A stretch of 33,273 nt of DNA, from positions 1-33,273 of the forward strand of contig CALIJO010000060.1 in the NCBI GenBank assembly GCA_938017655.1. The letters are read 5' to 3'. Each line of letters starts with the position of its first letter. Position 1 is the first letter of the stretch. Made by a program: the position numbers and the translations under genes. The DNA comes from an uncultured Candidatus Saccharibacteria bacterium. Its GTDB lineage: Bacteria; Patescibacteriota; Saccharimonadia; Saccharimonadales; Saccharimonadaceae. Positions 14,621 to 22,908 of this stretch are shown piece after piece. A model generated the notes under the pieces. That model searched no databases and had not been told where the DNA came from. It saw only the letters and a list, made by a program, of their open reading frames with translations.

Positions 14621-14705
14621 GATATTTGCCGGAGGCGAGCCCAGGGTTCGCACCGAAGGTTTTGGCATTTGTGTTCTGATGACAATTCTGTTAAGATTTT
14701 CATTG

Positions 14706-14771
14706 GGAACAGTCCTTTCTTTATTTAGTTGTTATTGCTAGCTACTATTTTACAGGATTGTTCCTTTTTTT
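14706..14771 (+). terminator. Long-loop hairpin with T-run
   Basis: An 11-bp stem (14706-14716 with 14754-14764, one G-U) encloses a 37-nt AT-rich loop and is followed by T7 (14765-14771). A plus-strand terminator by form. The long loop is unusual, so a small RNA 3' end or attenuator is possible. The stretch 14412-14806 otherwise holds only the tRNA-tail repeats. Confidence 0.65.
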
Positions 14772-14806
14772 GTTTTAGGGGTCTTTCTTAATTGTTTAAC
14801 TGAACC

Positions 14807-16633
14807 TTATCTATTCAGTAAAGAGTTCTGCCAATTAATAACGAGTTGAGGAATATTCGCTATCCATCTTTCAGAGTCATTTTCGGTTGTGGATTCATTA
14901 ACGATTTTATCCAACAATTCTTTCATGTCAGAATTATGAAAGGCCTTACCATCTTCGCGCATTTGCTTCAATGTTTGTAGCATACCGACAAACTGAGAAA
15001 TAGTAATTGGCGCGATTTTTTGTCTCTGGCCTTTATAACCAAAGTTATTTGCCATATAAAACGTTTCGGCGGTGTCTGTATGAATTGACGGCGCAATAAA
15101 GAGACAATAAGAGTTGTTGTGCGACGCCTCGAAATCTCTGAGGTGTCTCATTACTGGCTGCCCTTCGTTAAACCACTGGCTTCTATTCCTCAGCATAGTC
15201 ACTTCGCACACCATCCCAAACGAGTTATAAACGCATTCGATATCGGGAACCCCGCCAGGAGCAGTAGAAGTAGGTTCATTATCATCGCCAATAGGATAGT
15301 TTGGCTTTACAGATATCGCGTCATTAAATGCATGCAAACCCATGGTGGACAAATACTCGAGCATGAGTGCGCGACTCTTTTCATCATTTGTATAGATATC
15401 GTCAAATTGTTTAATGCATTCTGCAATGGATTCGGCAGGTTGAGCTTTATCATGATCACTTTTATTTCTTAGCTCGTTTCGACGCTTCCTTAAGTCTTCG
15501 ATTATTGCTTTAAGTTCCTCAGAAGAAGAGCCATCAAACGAAACTGGGGTTATTGCTTCGTTTTCTTCGAATCCTAGCTTGATTACATCTTCTTGTATCG
15601 TATTCGCAATTTTACGAAGCTTTTCTTCTGTTTCCCATGGATATTGCGGTTCAGTACTGGCACATAAATAATCAAGATACGCATTCTTATCTGTGAATTC
15701 TTTTGGTTTATACCATTCAGATTCAAAAAGCGCATTAATTTCTGTTAATCTACTTGGTTCTATATCTACATAGAAACCACCACCGCGTATACGAATAAAG
15801 TTAGTCAAACGAAAATAGCGGATTGCATTATCGCCATAATCGTTCAGGTTCTTTAGAAACTTATTTATCGTGGATGAATCGGTAGTATTCAAATAGTCTC
15901 TAGCAAAATTTAGTCTGTAATTGTCGCGAATCGTTTTTCTTTCTTGCTTATCGTGACCGTTTTGCAAGTCGCGAAGTTCGATAACCATGTTTGCGTATGG
16001 CTCTATATCTGTATAATTTGTAAGGGTGGTAGCAAACAAAGCGAATTCACGCTTCTGTAGTCCAACCCCATTATTTCCACGAGCTTCTTCGAGTTCATTT
16101 ACGCAAGATATCAATCTAAGGGCTAAAACAAATGGAATTCCTGAATATCCATCTTCTTCTGGATAATCTCTGCTTGCAGGGTTTGGAATCTGCCATTTAA
16201 GAAAACTCCTTAGCAACACCTTTCCGATCTCGTTGTCGTCAGTATCTAGCAATTCGCGCCCCGAATCAGTTAAGCTGATAATCTTCGTGTCGTCATCTAT
16301 TCTAATAAAACCAAATTTTGTAAGCGGATTCATTGATTGGCGGCCACGCATGTCAAAATCAGCATAATTCTTAATTCTTAGAATCTCGTCGATAGCCTCC
16401 ATCGGTATTTCTGCGTCAGTGTCGTCGATTAATGATGTAATCTCTGCAGGCAGACCATTGTAGAATTGCACGCTGTCAAAACCATATAGACGTTTTTGAA
16501 TTAATAACTTCTGATATTCTTTTTGTGTATCCCTATTCCATGGTCTTCCGCATAATTCTGCGGCAATTTTAAGAAAATCCTTAATTCTTAGCGGATTTCG
16601 TACTGTAGTTGTTATAGACCACGGCTTTCGCAT
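14807..16633 (-). CDS. AlwI/BspD6I-family type IIS restriction endonuclease
   Basis: The N-terminus (RKPWSITTTVRNPLRI, then WNRDTQKEYQKLLIQKRLYG) is characteristic of the AlwI family, whose members bind short asymmetric sites (such as GGATC or GAGTC) and cut a few bases away. The catalytic region contains E426, D464 (GGVPDIE), E477 (CEVTM), E490 and H497. This spacing equals that of the active-site residues of Nt.BspD6I (E418, D456, E469, E482, H489) as I recall them. 608 residues, full length for the family. It follows the double methyltransferase, with its own -10 TATAAT 6 nt before the ATG. The exact site, and whether it nicks or cuts both strands, cannot be read here. Confidence 0.88.
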   Translation of the reverse strand: MRKPWSITTTVRNPLRIKDFLKIAAELCGRPWNRDTQKEYQKLLIQKRLYGFDSVQFYNGLPAEITSLIDDTDAEIPMEAIDEILRIKNYADFDMRGRQSMNPLTKFGFIRIDDDTKIISLTDSGRELLDTDDNEIGKVLLRSFLKWQIPNPASRDYPEEDGYSGIPFVLALRLISCVNELEEARGNNGVGLQKREFALFATTLTNYTDIEPYANMVIELRDLQNGHDKQERKTIRDNYRLNFARDYLNTTDSSTINKFLKNLNDYGDNAIRYFRLTNFIRIRGGGFYVDIEPSRLTEINALFESEWYKPKEFTDKNAYLDYLCASTEPQYPWETEEKLRKIANTIQEDVIKLGFEENEAITPVSFDGSSSEELKAIIEDLRKRRNELRNKSDHDKAQPAESIAECIKQFDDIYTNDEKSRALMLEYLSTMGLHAFNDAISVKPNYPIGDDNEPTSTAPGGVPDIECVYNSFGMVCEVTMLRNRSQWFNEGQPVMRHLRDFEASHNNSYCLFIAPSIHTDTAETFYMANNFGYKGQRQKIAPITISQFVGMLQTLKQMREDGKAFHNSDMKELLDKIVNESTTENDSERWIANIPQLVINWQNSLLNR

Positions 16634-16639
16634 GCTTCT

Positions 16640-16645
16640 ATTATA
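16640..16645 (-). promoter_or_regulatory. -10 box of the restriction endonuclease gene (leaderless)
   Basis: Minus-strand TATAAT with 6 nt (16634-16639) to the endonuclease ATG, placed just after the methyltransferase stop (16654). It gives the nuclease its own transcription start. Confidence 0.65.
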
Positions 16646-16653
16646 TTATGAAT

Positions 16654-18795
16654 CTAATAATTTGTAATCAGTACCTCTTGAGTTTTATGACTACTCGCTG
16701 TGCTGTGATAGTTTGAATTGTTATATGAAAAATTTAGATTATGAACCTTATATTGCTTAGCCCAATCGGCTAACAGCTCATTACGTTGGCCTTTGTGTTC
16801 TAAGACATTCGATAGCGCAAACTTAATCCCTTGTTTATCGACGCGTGTCAAGAAGCCTAGCAAGTCCTTTTCGTCGTTCGTATTCCATCCGTCTTTTTCG
16901 TTATATGCGGCCGTTGTAATTAGGTACGGCGGATCACAATAAATCATATCGTCGCCATTTAATGTCGAGATATCGAAGTTCCTGAAATCCGTATTAAGCA
17001 TAACGGAGTCTTGACTTGCTAGATCTCGGCAGAAACTCGCAAGGTTATATTTAGTACTCCTATTGTAGTCTCTTTTGCCTACGGGCAAATTATATTCACC
17101 CTTATTATTGAACCTAATTTGGTTATTAAAACCATAGATTATTAGAGCGAACAGCATAGCTAGGTTGTCGCGGTTGCTATCATTAAAATCTTTGCGTAGT
17201 TTTTGGAATGCCACCTTATTATACTTTCCTAGACCATCAGAGCTGTTGCAGCCATAATACTCGTAGCCGTATGCTTCAGAATCAGAGAGAGAATAATCTG
17301 TAATTATCTTTGATATTTGGTCGTCGATCGTTTCAAAACTATTGTTCTTGAAGAAATCTAATAGCTTTATAACGTCTTTATTTAGGTCATTATATATCGT
17401 GCGCTTAGAGAGTATATTTACTCCAACATTTCCGCCACCGCAAAACAAATCGACGAACGTGTTTATCTTTTTGGGAAATAATTCTGATATTTGCGGTAAT
17501 AGTTTAGTCTTTCCGCCAGTATAGTTTAATGGCGATTTGGTGAAGGTCTTTTTCGCCGTTACCCAAAGAGGATCTTTGACTACGCAAACGAACAGCCTTT
17601 CCTCATTTGTATTATTATCGGATTTTCCAGTAGTAAAAGCCTTGTACTTCTTTGAGTAGACGGTTACTTTGCCGCGCATTTTCAATATACGAATTATCTC
17701 TTCGTCTGATATGCGCGCATTGCTTCTTCCGTCTGCTTTATTTCCGGTATTATTGTAAGATAAGACTATATATTTGCATTTTAGATTTAGAACCAGGTCT
17801 TCGAAAGCTTTTACAGCGCTTTTGCTGCAGTATTCGCTTTTGATATTTGTGCGATCCATTTTTCTGGCCACGCCCTCTACGTCCGGCTTCTTCCACTCGG
17901 CAACGTTTTCTAGAACGTGGTATAAATCGCTATAATTGCGACTATTATATGGTGGATCGCAATAGACGCAATCGACAACTGGAAAATCGGTTTCTTTGAT
18001 AATCTTGTTTGCGTCTCCCCTATAAAACCTTGCCGAATTATTAAAATCATTGGCAATTTTTATTAACTTATAATCGAATTGTTTATCGAAATGCGCACCC
18101 TTAATAAAGGCGTCGTAGTGACCGCAAGTATTTGCTATTTTGTCCATGGAGTACAAGAGAGATGTGATTAAGATCGCACGCTCACGATCGTTTATCATGT
18201 TGCTGTTTTTGTATTCTTCTATTCTGTCGCGAATATAGCCAATTTTTTTGCAATCATCGTACGAGAAATACGTATCGCCAAACGTTTGTGACATGTAGTT
18301 TTCCGGTATCGTCTTAACATCCACATTGTTGAATTCGTTTGCGATTGTCTTCAATTTGAGCACATCTGCATGTTCGTGAGACATAAAGGCAACGTGCGAT
18401 ATGTAATTGCTATACAGAATATCATTCGTAATCACGTTCATTCTATCTGAAAAATGTTTTGCCACGACACCAGTTCCTGCGAAGATATCTAATATCGACT
18501 TCGTGTCTGAGCAATACTTCGTTATGGTTTCGTCTATAAAATCTAGTAGTTTATATTTATTGCCTAGAAAACGTCGATTCTGAATATCTATGGTTTTTTC
18601 AGGGGTAATTGTGACTGCTTCTTCTTTTCGTCTTAAATCGGTAGGCCTTTCGGAGAACGCAGGAATTAGCCAAGTTTTTCCTTTTTTTATCGCCCCATTG
18701 ATTCTGCCCTCTGCACAAAGAACCGATACTCGCCTTGGAGATAGCTCCCATTTTTTAGCTATTTCTATCGAAGTGAGCACTGCAGTATTATCCAT
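16654..18795 (-). CDS. Fused double DNA adenine methyltransferase with N-terminal HTH (modification enzyme)
   Basis: 713 residues in three parts. Residues 1-50 look like an excisionase/MerR-like winged helix (LTSIEIAKKWELSPRRVSVLCAEGRI). Residues ~73-408 are a first N6-adenine methyltransferase with FLGNKYKLL, SAM motif DIFAGTG (103-109) and catalytic DPPY (280-283). Residues ~420-713 are a second, D12/Dam-like methyltransferase with NYTGGKTKLL, DLFCGGGNVG (449-458) and DPPY (621-624). Two adenine methylases in one chain fit an asymmetric site that needs a different methylase for each strand, as in type IIS systems. The cognate nuclease is next downstream. A TAAAAT lies 7 nt before the ATG, so the mRNA may be leaderless. 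Confidence 0.92.
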   Translation of the reverse strand: MDNTAVLTSIEIAKKWELSPRRVSVLCAEGRINGAIKKGKTWLIPAFSERPTDLRRKEEAVTITPEKTIDIQNRRFLGNKYKLLDFIDETITKYCSDTKSILDIFAGTGVVAKHFSDRMNVITNDILYSNYISHVAFMSHEHADVLKLKTIANEFNNVDVKTIPENYMSQTFGDTYFSYDDCKKIGYIRDRIEEYKNSNMINDRERAILITSLLYSMDKIANTCGHYDAFIKGAHFDKQFDYKLIKIANDFNNSARFYRGDANKIIKETDFPVVDCVYCDPPYNSRNYSDLYHVLENVAEWKKPDVEGVARKMDRTNIKSEYCSKSAVKAFEDLVLNLKCKYIVLSYNNTGNKADGRSNARISDEEIIRILKMRGKVTVYSKKYKAFTTGKSDNNTNEERLFVCVVKDPLWVTAKKTFTKSPLNYTGGKTKLLPQISELFPKKINTFVDLFCGGGNVGVNILSKRTIYNDLNKDVIKLLDFFKNNSFETIDDQISKIITDYSLSDSEAYGYEYYGCNSSDGLGKYNKVAFQKLRKDFNDSNRDNLAMLFALIIYGFNNQIRFNNKGEYNLPVGKRDYNRSTKYNLASFCRDLASQDSVMLNTDFRNFDISTLNGDDMIYCDPPYLITTAAYNEKDGWNTNDEKDLLGFLTRVDKQGIKFALSNVLEHKGQRNELLADWAKQYKVHNLNFSYNNSNYHSTASSHKTQEVLITNY

Positions 18796-18813
18796 AAGTA
18801 CTATTTTATACGT

Positions 18814-19002
18814 TTATCGGAACAAAAACAAGCAAAAAATGTTGCCGAAAAAAGTGTCTTTTTCCACATTTTTATCTAATATTAGCGTAATCGCGTGAAT
18901 TAAATCTGCCGTTATGTTCGGGCACGAAGCTTTCAAGTTGCCGAGCGGCGTCCGGTATTGGCCGCTGGGTTTAGTTTTCTTGAATGTACGGCGTTTCGCC
19001 AT
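18814..19002 (-). CDS. Small basic protein, 62 aa, uncertain
   Basis: Starts at an ATG preceded by AAGAGA (weak ribosome-binding site) and encodes MAKRRTFKKTKPSGQYR followed by a less basic helical stretch and a hydrophobic end (FFGNIFCLFLFR). It lies 18 nt upstream of the methyltransferase on the same strand, where some restriction systems keep a controller gene. I see no helix-turn-helix, so that role is not supported. A longer in-frame start at 19056 is possible. It may be a gene remnant. Confidence 0.35.
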   Translation of the reverse strand: MAKRRTFKKTKPSGQYRTPLGNLKASCPNITADLIHAITLILDKNVEKDTFFGNIFCLFLFR

Positions 19003-19116
19003 ATTATCTCTTTTCTTTTTGAAGTTGCACTCATATGAGTGATATATCTCCATCATAGTCTTATTTAATTATAATAACCATTCGTTATTTGATACAATCA
19101 TATCAAGGAGAATAAT

Positions 19117-19893
19117 ATGCCACTACATTTGAACTCGTTTGTCGAAGAAAAGAAAGACAAGAAAATATTTGCCGAAATACTTGATTTATGTATAAAAGCA
19201 CAAAATCCAATTTCTTCTGATGGAGTTCATTTTCATATGGATTATTCCCTCGTCGATGAAGAGAAGGAGAGATTTGGCAAACTCGTCTTTACTTTTAGTG
19301 TCGTAGATGATTGTCTGAGTTTAATTGACGCAGATATCGTTATTGTTTCAGAAAAGCCGAAGAGTCTTCTTTTTGAATACAAATTACCTAAATCTGGAGA
19401 AGCAACCGAATATTATGACGTAATAGCAGTAGATGATGATTTGCACTTCCAAGTCGAAACTGTAAACAGGTATTCTATAAAGGAAGCAGTTGAAGGTACT
19501 ACGCGTGAAGTATATCTTTCTGCATTTCCGTTCACGTTTGATATATACGACAATATAGAAGTCTTTAATGAAAAAAGCGGACTGAAGGACATTAAGACAA
19601 AAACCGGTGAAGTCGTTTATGGATTTTCAGAACAATTTATGTGCCCAAATATTTCCAATTCAAAGAGTAACGAAACGGATTCTTATACTTTTATGCTAGG
19701 TATTATAAAAGATATAGATAATATAGAGTTGAAAATTGGTAGGACTACTATGGACTTTAAAATTCTATATCTTAAAACTGGCGCCGGAATTATCCCTACT
19801 GTCGTAAGTGACAAAGTGTTTGATTTATCTAATCTTGAAAAAGGCAAACTAGTTGCAATGAATGCTGATGTAAAAGCTGATTTTCGTAAATAA
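19117..19893 (+). CDS. Hypothetical protein, 258 aa, next to the restriction system
   Basis: Soluble, acidic, no signal peptide or membrane helix; no recognised family. The composition suggests a mostly beta structure (for example LVFTFSVVDDCLSLIDADIV, VYLSAFPFTFDIYDNIEVF). A good Shine-Dalgarno AAGGAG lies 6 nt before the ATG, and a GATACAAT -10 candidate about 20 nt upstream, so it has a conventional leader unlike its neighbours. Divergent from the methyltransferase side of the restriction cassette. Position suggests accessory island cargo; a defence role is conjecture. Confidence 0.7.
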   Translation: MPLHLNSFVEEKKDKKIFAEILDLCIKAQNPISSDGVHFHMDYSLVDEEKERFGKLVFTFSVVDDCLSLIDADIVIVSEKPKSLLFEYKLPKSGEATEYYDVIAVDDDLHFQVETVNRYSIKEAVEGTTREVYLSAFPFTFDIYDNIEVFNEKSGLKDIKTKTGEVVYGFSEQFMCPNISNSKSNETDSYTFMLGIIKDIDNIELKIGRTTMDFKILYLKTGAGIIPTVVSDKVFDLSNLEKGKLVAMNADVKADFRK

Positions 19894-20178
19894 CTTCCAT
19901 CATTTATAAGTACGAGTTACCAATGCCCCTCAAACTCTGCGCTTTTTTGACTTTGTAAAAGCTAATTACAATACTGATCCGGGTTTTTGTAGGCAAGAAC
20001 ACTAGATTTTGCTGTTCTATGTAATTTAGGTAACCGCAAATGGTATGGCATTATTATGGTGATTCCGGCTAGTAAAATTGGGATTGATAGCGATAAACTA
20101 ATTGAAGTCGTGAATGTCCGGTTTAATAAGGGTGAAGCACCAGAAAATTGCCGGAAACATCTCAGATGTTTATCTGGA
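19894..20178. other. Intergenic stretch, no supported gene
   Basis: 285 bp between the convergent 19117 gene and the Ig-like gene. Short frames on both strands cross it (20056-20328 plus, 19962-20306 minus). Both run into the coding end of the Ig-like gene and neither has a ribosome-binding site or recognisable motif. No copy of the tRNA-Glu tail is seen, so I cannot define a right att site for the restriction island. It could be decayed sequence at the island edge. Confidence 0.5.
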
Positions 20179-20916
20179 CTAGAAACTATTTTCCGAAAGA
20201 TGGAGAACGCTACCCGAATCAGCATTGGCCTGCTTCTTTTTAGCGGCAGATTCTTTGGCGGAAAGAATATTTTCACACATCGAGACTTTTTGATTGCTTT
20301 CCTCATTACAAATATCTTCAGTGCGTAAACGATTAATCACTAGCGTAGTAGTGTAATAGCCGAGGCTATTGGAAGCCGTAACTTTGACGATGTTTTCACC
20401 GTATTTCAGGGAAAAACCTGGACCAAAAAGTGTCGAATCAGAATCAGTCGGGAGATTATTTCTTTGGTATTTTTGCCCATCCAGTTCGACGGTCCATGTG
20501 AGATCGAGATGTTTATTTTCGGCCGCACGATTCGTGACATCAAAATGAATTTTTCCATTACTTTCAAGAAAATTCGGCGAGTGGGGTGAATAATTTTTAT
20601 CAGTGACAGTGAGGTGAATCTGGCCGTTTTTCTCTTCCCTGCGATAGAAATCATTTTCTACGGAGCGATCAACCCAAACATTGATACCGAAGGGCGATTC
20701 GGCTCGGTCATACCAACCAAAAAAGCCACCGTGAACTAAAATAGCCGTGATGAAGAGCACTACTATGCCGCCATTCATGGCAAAATTAAAGACGGCAGGA
20801 TTGTTTTTCTTATTCAAAAATCCAGCAATCGGGAAGAAAATAAAAAGAATAATCAGAATGCCGAGCGGAATATAAAGCACCAGTCCAAGCAGGATAAATG
20901 AAATCCAAAACCACAT
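20179..20916 (-). CDS. Membrane protein with extracytoplasmic Ig-like domain, 245 aa
   Basis: A hydrophobic N-terminus makes one or two membrane helices (2-34), with another at about 45-63. A ~110-residue region (about 95-205) has the alternating pattern of an Ig/cadherin-like beta-sandwich (HLTVTDKN..., LTWTVELDGQKY, GENIVKVTASNSLGYYTTTLVINR). A Lys/Ala-rich tail with two cysteines (C209, C219 by count) follows. -10 CATAAT lies 6 nt before the ATG: leaderless. Specific function unknown; adhesion or envelope architecture is plausible for the fold. Confidence 0.72.
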   Translation of the reverse strand: MWFWISFILLGLVLYIPLGILIILFIFFPIAGFLNKKNNPAVFNFAMNGGIVVLFITAILVHGGFFGWYDRAESPFGINVWVDRSVENDFYRREEKNGQIHLTVTDKNYSPHSPNFLESNGKIHFDVTNRAAENKHLDLTWTVELDGQKYQRNNLPTDSDSTLFGPGFSLKYGENIVKVTASNSLGYYTTTLVINRLRTEDICNEESNQKVSMCENILSAKESAAKKKQANADSGSVLHLSENSF

Positions 20917-20922
20917 ATGTTT

Positions 20923-20928
20923 ATTATG
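20923..20928 (-). promoter_or_regulatory. -10 box of the Ig-like protein gene (leaderless)
   Basis: Minus-strand CATAAT (5 of 6 consensus) with 6 nt (20917-20922) to the ATG. Confidence 0.6.
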
Positions 20929-21021
20929 CCATAAAAACCAAAAACTTGATAGGAGCTTATGGTTATTTCGGGGCGAGCCAAATGAAAACTAAACACGCTT
21001 ATAACTATTTCTGGGTGAGTC

Positions 21022-21131
21022 AACATAAAAGTACCCCGATTAGGGTACTTTTATTTTACTCTGGTGAGGGTACTTTTACCTTACCCTCGATAGGGCACTT
21101 TTACTTTATCCCGGTGGGGTACTTTTATGTT
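21022..21131. repeat. Nested inverted and tandem repeat (ndk 3' flank)
   Basis: A perfect 16-bp inverted repeat (21022-21037 with 21116-21131) encloses tandem copies of GGGTACTTTTA-like units at 21043, 21068, 21093 and 21117 (period 24-25 bp; the third has GGGCAC). Local hairpins also form, notably AAAAGTACCC (21027-21036) with GGGTACTTTT (21043-21052). On the minus strand the final hairpin ends in a T-run, so it probably terminates ndk transcription. Confidence 0.85.
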
Positions 21132-21136
21132 AAAGA

Positions 21137-21658
21137 TTAGCGAGTGTATTTTTCGTTCAAATCTTCGTAATCGTAAGTCTCAGCTTCGGTAAACCAGAGT
21201 GCAACTTCTTGCTTTGCTTCTTCGAGATTGCTGGAAGCGTGAACAAGGTTAGGCACTGGGCGACCGTGAGAATTGGCGTGGCCGAAACTCATATGTGAAA
21301 AATCACCACGAATGGTACCCATTTCTGCAGATTTTGGTTCGGTGGAGCCGACGATTTTGCGAACTAAGGCGACAGCTTCGATGCCTTCGAGACACATCGC
21401 GATAATCGGGCCGCTCATCATGTAGTTGAGGTTGTAACGATAAGTTTCTTCGCCACGACGAGAAATTAACTTGCCGATACCTTCATAATGTTGCTTGAAT
21501 AATTCTTGATCTGGGCTAACCATTTTCATGCCGACAATCTTGAGGCCGACACGCTCAAATCTTTGTAAAATTTCACCGACGATACCACGTTGAACGGCGT
21601 CAGGTTTCAAAATTACCAAAGTGCGTTCAATAAAATCTGTTCTTGTGCTTTCGTCCAT
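21137..21658 (-). CDS. ndk: Nucleoside diphosphate kinase
   Basis: Transfers phosphate from NTPs to NDPs through a phospho-histidine. TLVILKPDAVQRG (13-25) and VRKIVGSTEP are family hallmarks; the catalytic histidine is H140 in NLVHASSNLEEA. At 173 residues it is longer than the usual ~140-150. An insertion HMSFGHANSHGRP lies before the active site, with a C-terminal tail to EKYTR, a variant I associate with some archaeal and Patescibacteria-type enzymes. I chose the start at 21658 (GGGAG ribosome-binding site) over the open frame to 21751, which would overlap the neighbouring gene and add 31 residues foreign to the family. Confidence 0.94.
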   Translation of the reverse strand: MDESTRTDFIERTLVILKPDAVQRGIVGEILQRFERVGLKIVGMKMVSPDQELFKQHYEGIGKLISRRGEETYRYNLNYMMSGPIIAMCLEGIEAVALVRKIVGSTEPKSAEMGTIRGDFSHMSFGHANSHGRPVPNLVHASSNLEEAKQEVALWFTEAETYDYEDLNEKYTR

Positions 21659-21714
21659 GCTTTTCTCCCTTCTAAAATCATGATATTTCCCCCAGTATAT
21701 CACAATTTCAGAGG

Positions 21715-22872
21715 TTATTCGCAACGAACTGAATTGATTAATTCGCGACAACCACCAGCACGGAAATTATAATTTTCTTCGTAGGTTTTGCGAATCACTT
21801 CATACAATTCTTCGAACTTAGCATAAACCTTGGCCAGGTCGACAAATTTCAAAGGAAATTCGGTGAGTAAATTCGGGCGTTCATTACGTTCAAAATCGTT
21901 AAAAGCGTTTTTCGCATCATCCGCGGCACGACGCATTTCCACGAAATCGACTGAGCCATCATCCTTACTGGAAGAGTGTAGCCAGCGATAAGTCGCTTCA
22001 TTGGCCTGAGTCTTGAGAGTGGCCCACTTTTCACCGTAATCTTTCAGACGCTGATTGCCAGATTCGCGCAAGATTTTAGTAGCATTGAGAATATCAGCCT
22101 CGGTCCAGTCGGAAGTTTTATTTCCTTCAATTACACTCCATTTATGCCAAACCGCGTAGAGATCAAGAGCCTTATTAATATCTTCATCGCCGCCATTCGT
22201 AGCATAAAAAACTGTACGGAAGGCATCAAATTTACGACCAATTTCCGGGTCCTTCAAGACGCCGGCAGAGTCGCCAAGCTTAGTAACTAAATTGCCATCG
22301 ATACCGGCCATATTTTGCTTACAATCTTCGATATATTTCTGATAAACTTCATTCGAGGTGGCGGAATTCGAGGCGTATTCAGAAATTTTATTACAGCTAA
22401 CATCACCACGAATTTTGGTAATTTGATTTTTAATTTCTTTTGCCGTGGAATAAGTCACAGAATAATCCGTCTTAAACGCTCCGGTGGCCTGGCCGATAAT
22501 GGTGACGAGAATAGCTAAAACAATGAGACTAGCAGGAGCGGCAATCATGATAATTTTTTGGCGCTTGGTGGCGTGAGTAAAAAAATCTTTGGCGCGCTGG
22601 ATCAAATTGAGTTTGGTACGCTCTTTTTTGACTGGAGTTTCTGGAGCGGCATTAGGACCGACACCGGCTGTAAAACCGTTCGAAAGCACCTCACCAGAAG
22701 TTGGAGCTTTTTCTTCGATCACCACAGAACTACCGGAAGTTGGTTCGTACTCGACACGCTTTCCCACCATATCAATTTGACTTTTGACAACCGCTTCATC
22801 ATATTGGATTTGCTTGGCGTTTTGGTTATTTTGGTCGCTAAAAAGTTCGCTTACAGAATCAGTTTTATCCAT
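21715..22872 (-). CDS. Membrane-anchored protein with helical external domain, 385 aa
   Basis: No family recognised. A polar N-terminus (1-105) is followed by one membrane helix (107-128) and ~250 residues outside the membrane, mainly charged and probably helical. Two cysteines occur in the last 12 residues (C-RELINSVR-C). The frame extends 2 codons upstream to a GTG, but the ATG at 22872 is preferred because the TATAAT is exactly 6 nt before it. Same architecture as the 459-residue protein at 11372-12751. It shares a 36-bp divergent promoter region with xerD. Confidence 0.78.
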   Translation of the reverse strand: MDKTDSVSELFSDQNNQNAKQIQYDEAVVKSQIDMVGKRVEYEPTSGSSVVIEEKAPTSGEVLSNGFTAGVGPNAAPETPVKKERTKLNLIQRAKDFFTHATKRQKIIMIAAPASLIVLAILVTIIGQATGAFKTDYSVTYSTAKEIKNQITKIRGDVSCNKISEYASNSATSNEVYQKYIEDCKQNMAGIDGNLVTKLGDSAGVLKDPEIGRKFDAFRTVFYATNGGDEDINKALDLYAVWHKWSVIEGNKTSDWTEADILNATKILRESGNQRLKDYGEKWATLKTQANEATYRWLHSSSKDDGSVDFVEMRRAADDAKNAFNDFERNERPNLLTEFPLKFVDLAKVYAKFEELYEVIRKTYEENYNFRAGGCRELINSVRCE

Positions 22873-22878
22873 AATCAC

Positions 22879-22884
22879 ATTATA
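22879..22884 (-). promoter_or_regulatory. -10 box of the 385-residue membrane protein (leaderless)
   Basis: Minus-strand TATAAT; 6 nt to the ATG at 22872. Its -35 must lie over the xerD -10/start region. Confidence 0.7.
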
Positions 22885-22895
22885 GCATAAGGTGT

Positions 22896-22901
22896 TATAA
22901 T
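22896..22901 (+). promoter_or_regulatory. xerD -10 box (leaderless)
   Basis: TATAAT; 7 nt to the xerD ATG (22909). Only 11 bp separate it from the opposing -10, so the two promoters overlap. Confidence 0.7.
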
Positions 22902-22908
22902 TACTCTT

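Noticed and set aside
19962..20328. Two opposite small ORFs (114 aa minus, 90 aa plus)
   Set aside because: Both overlap the 3' end of the Ig-like gene in other frames and lack initiation signals or motifs.
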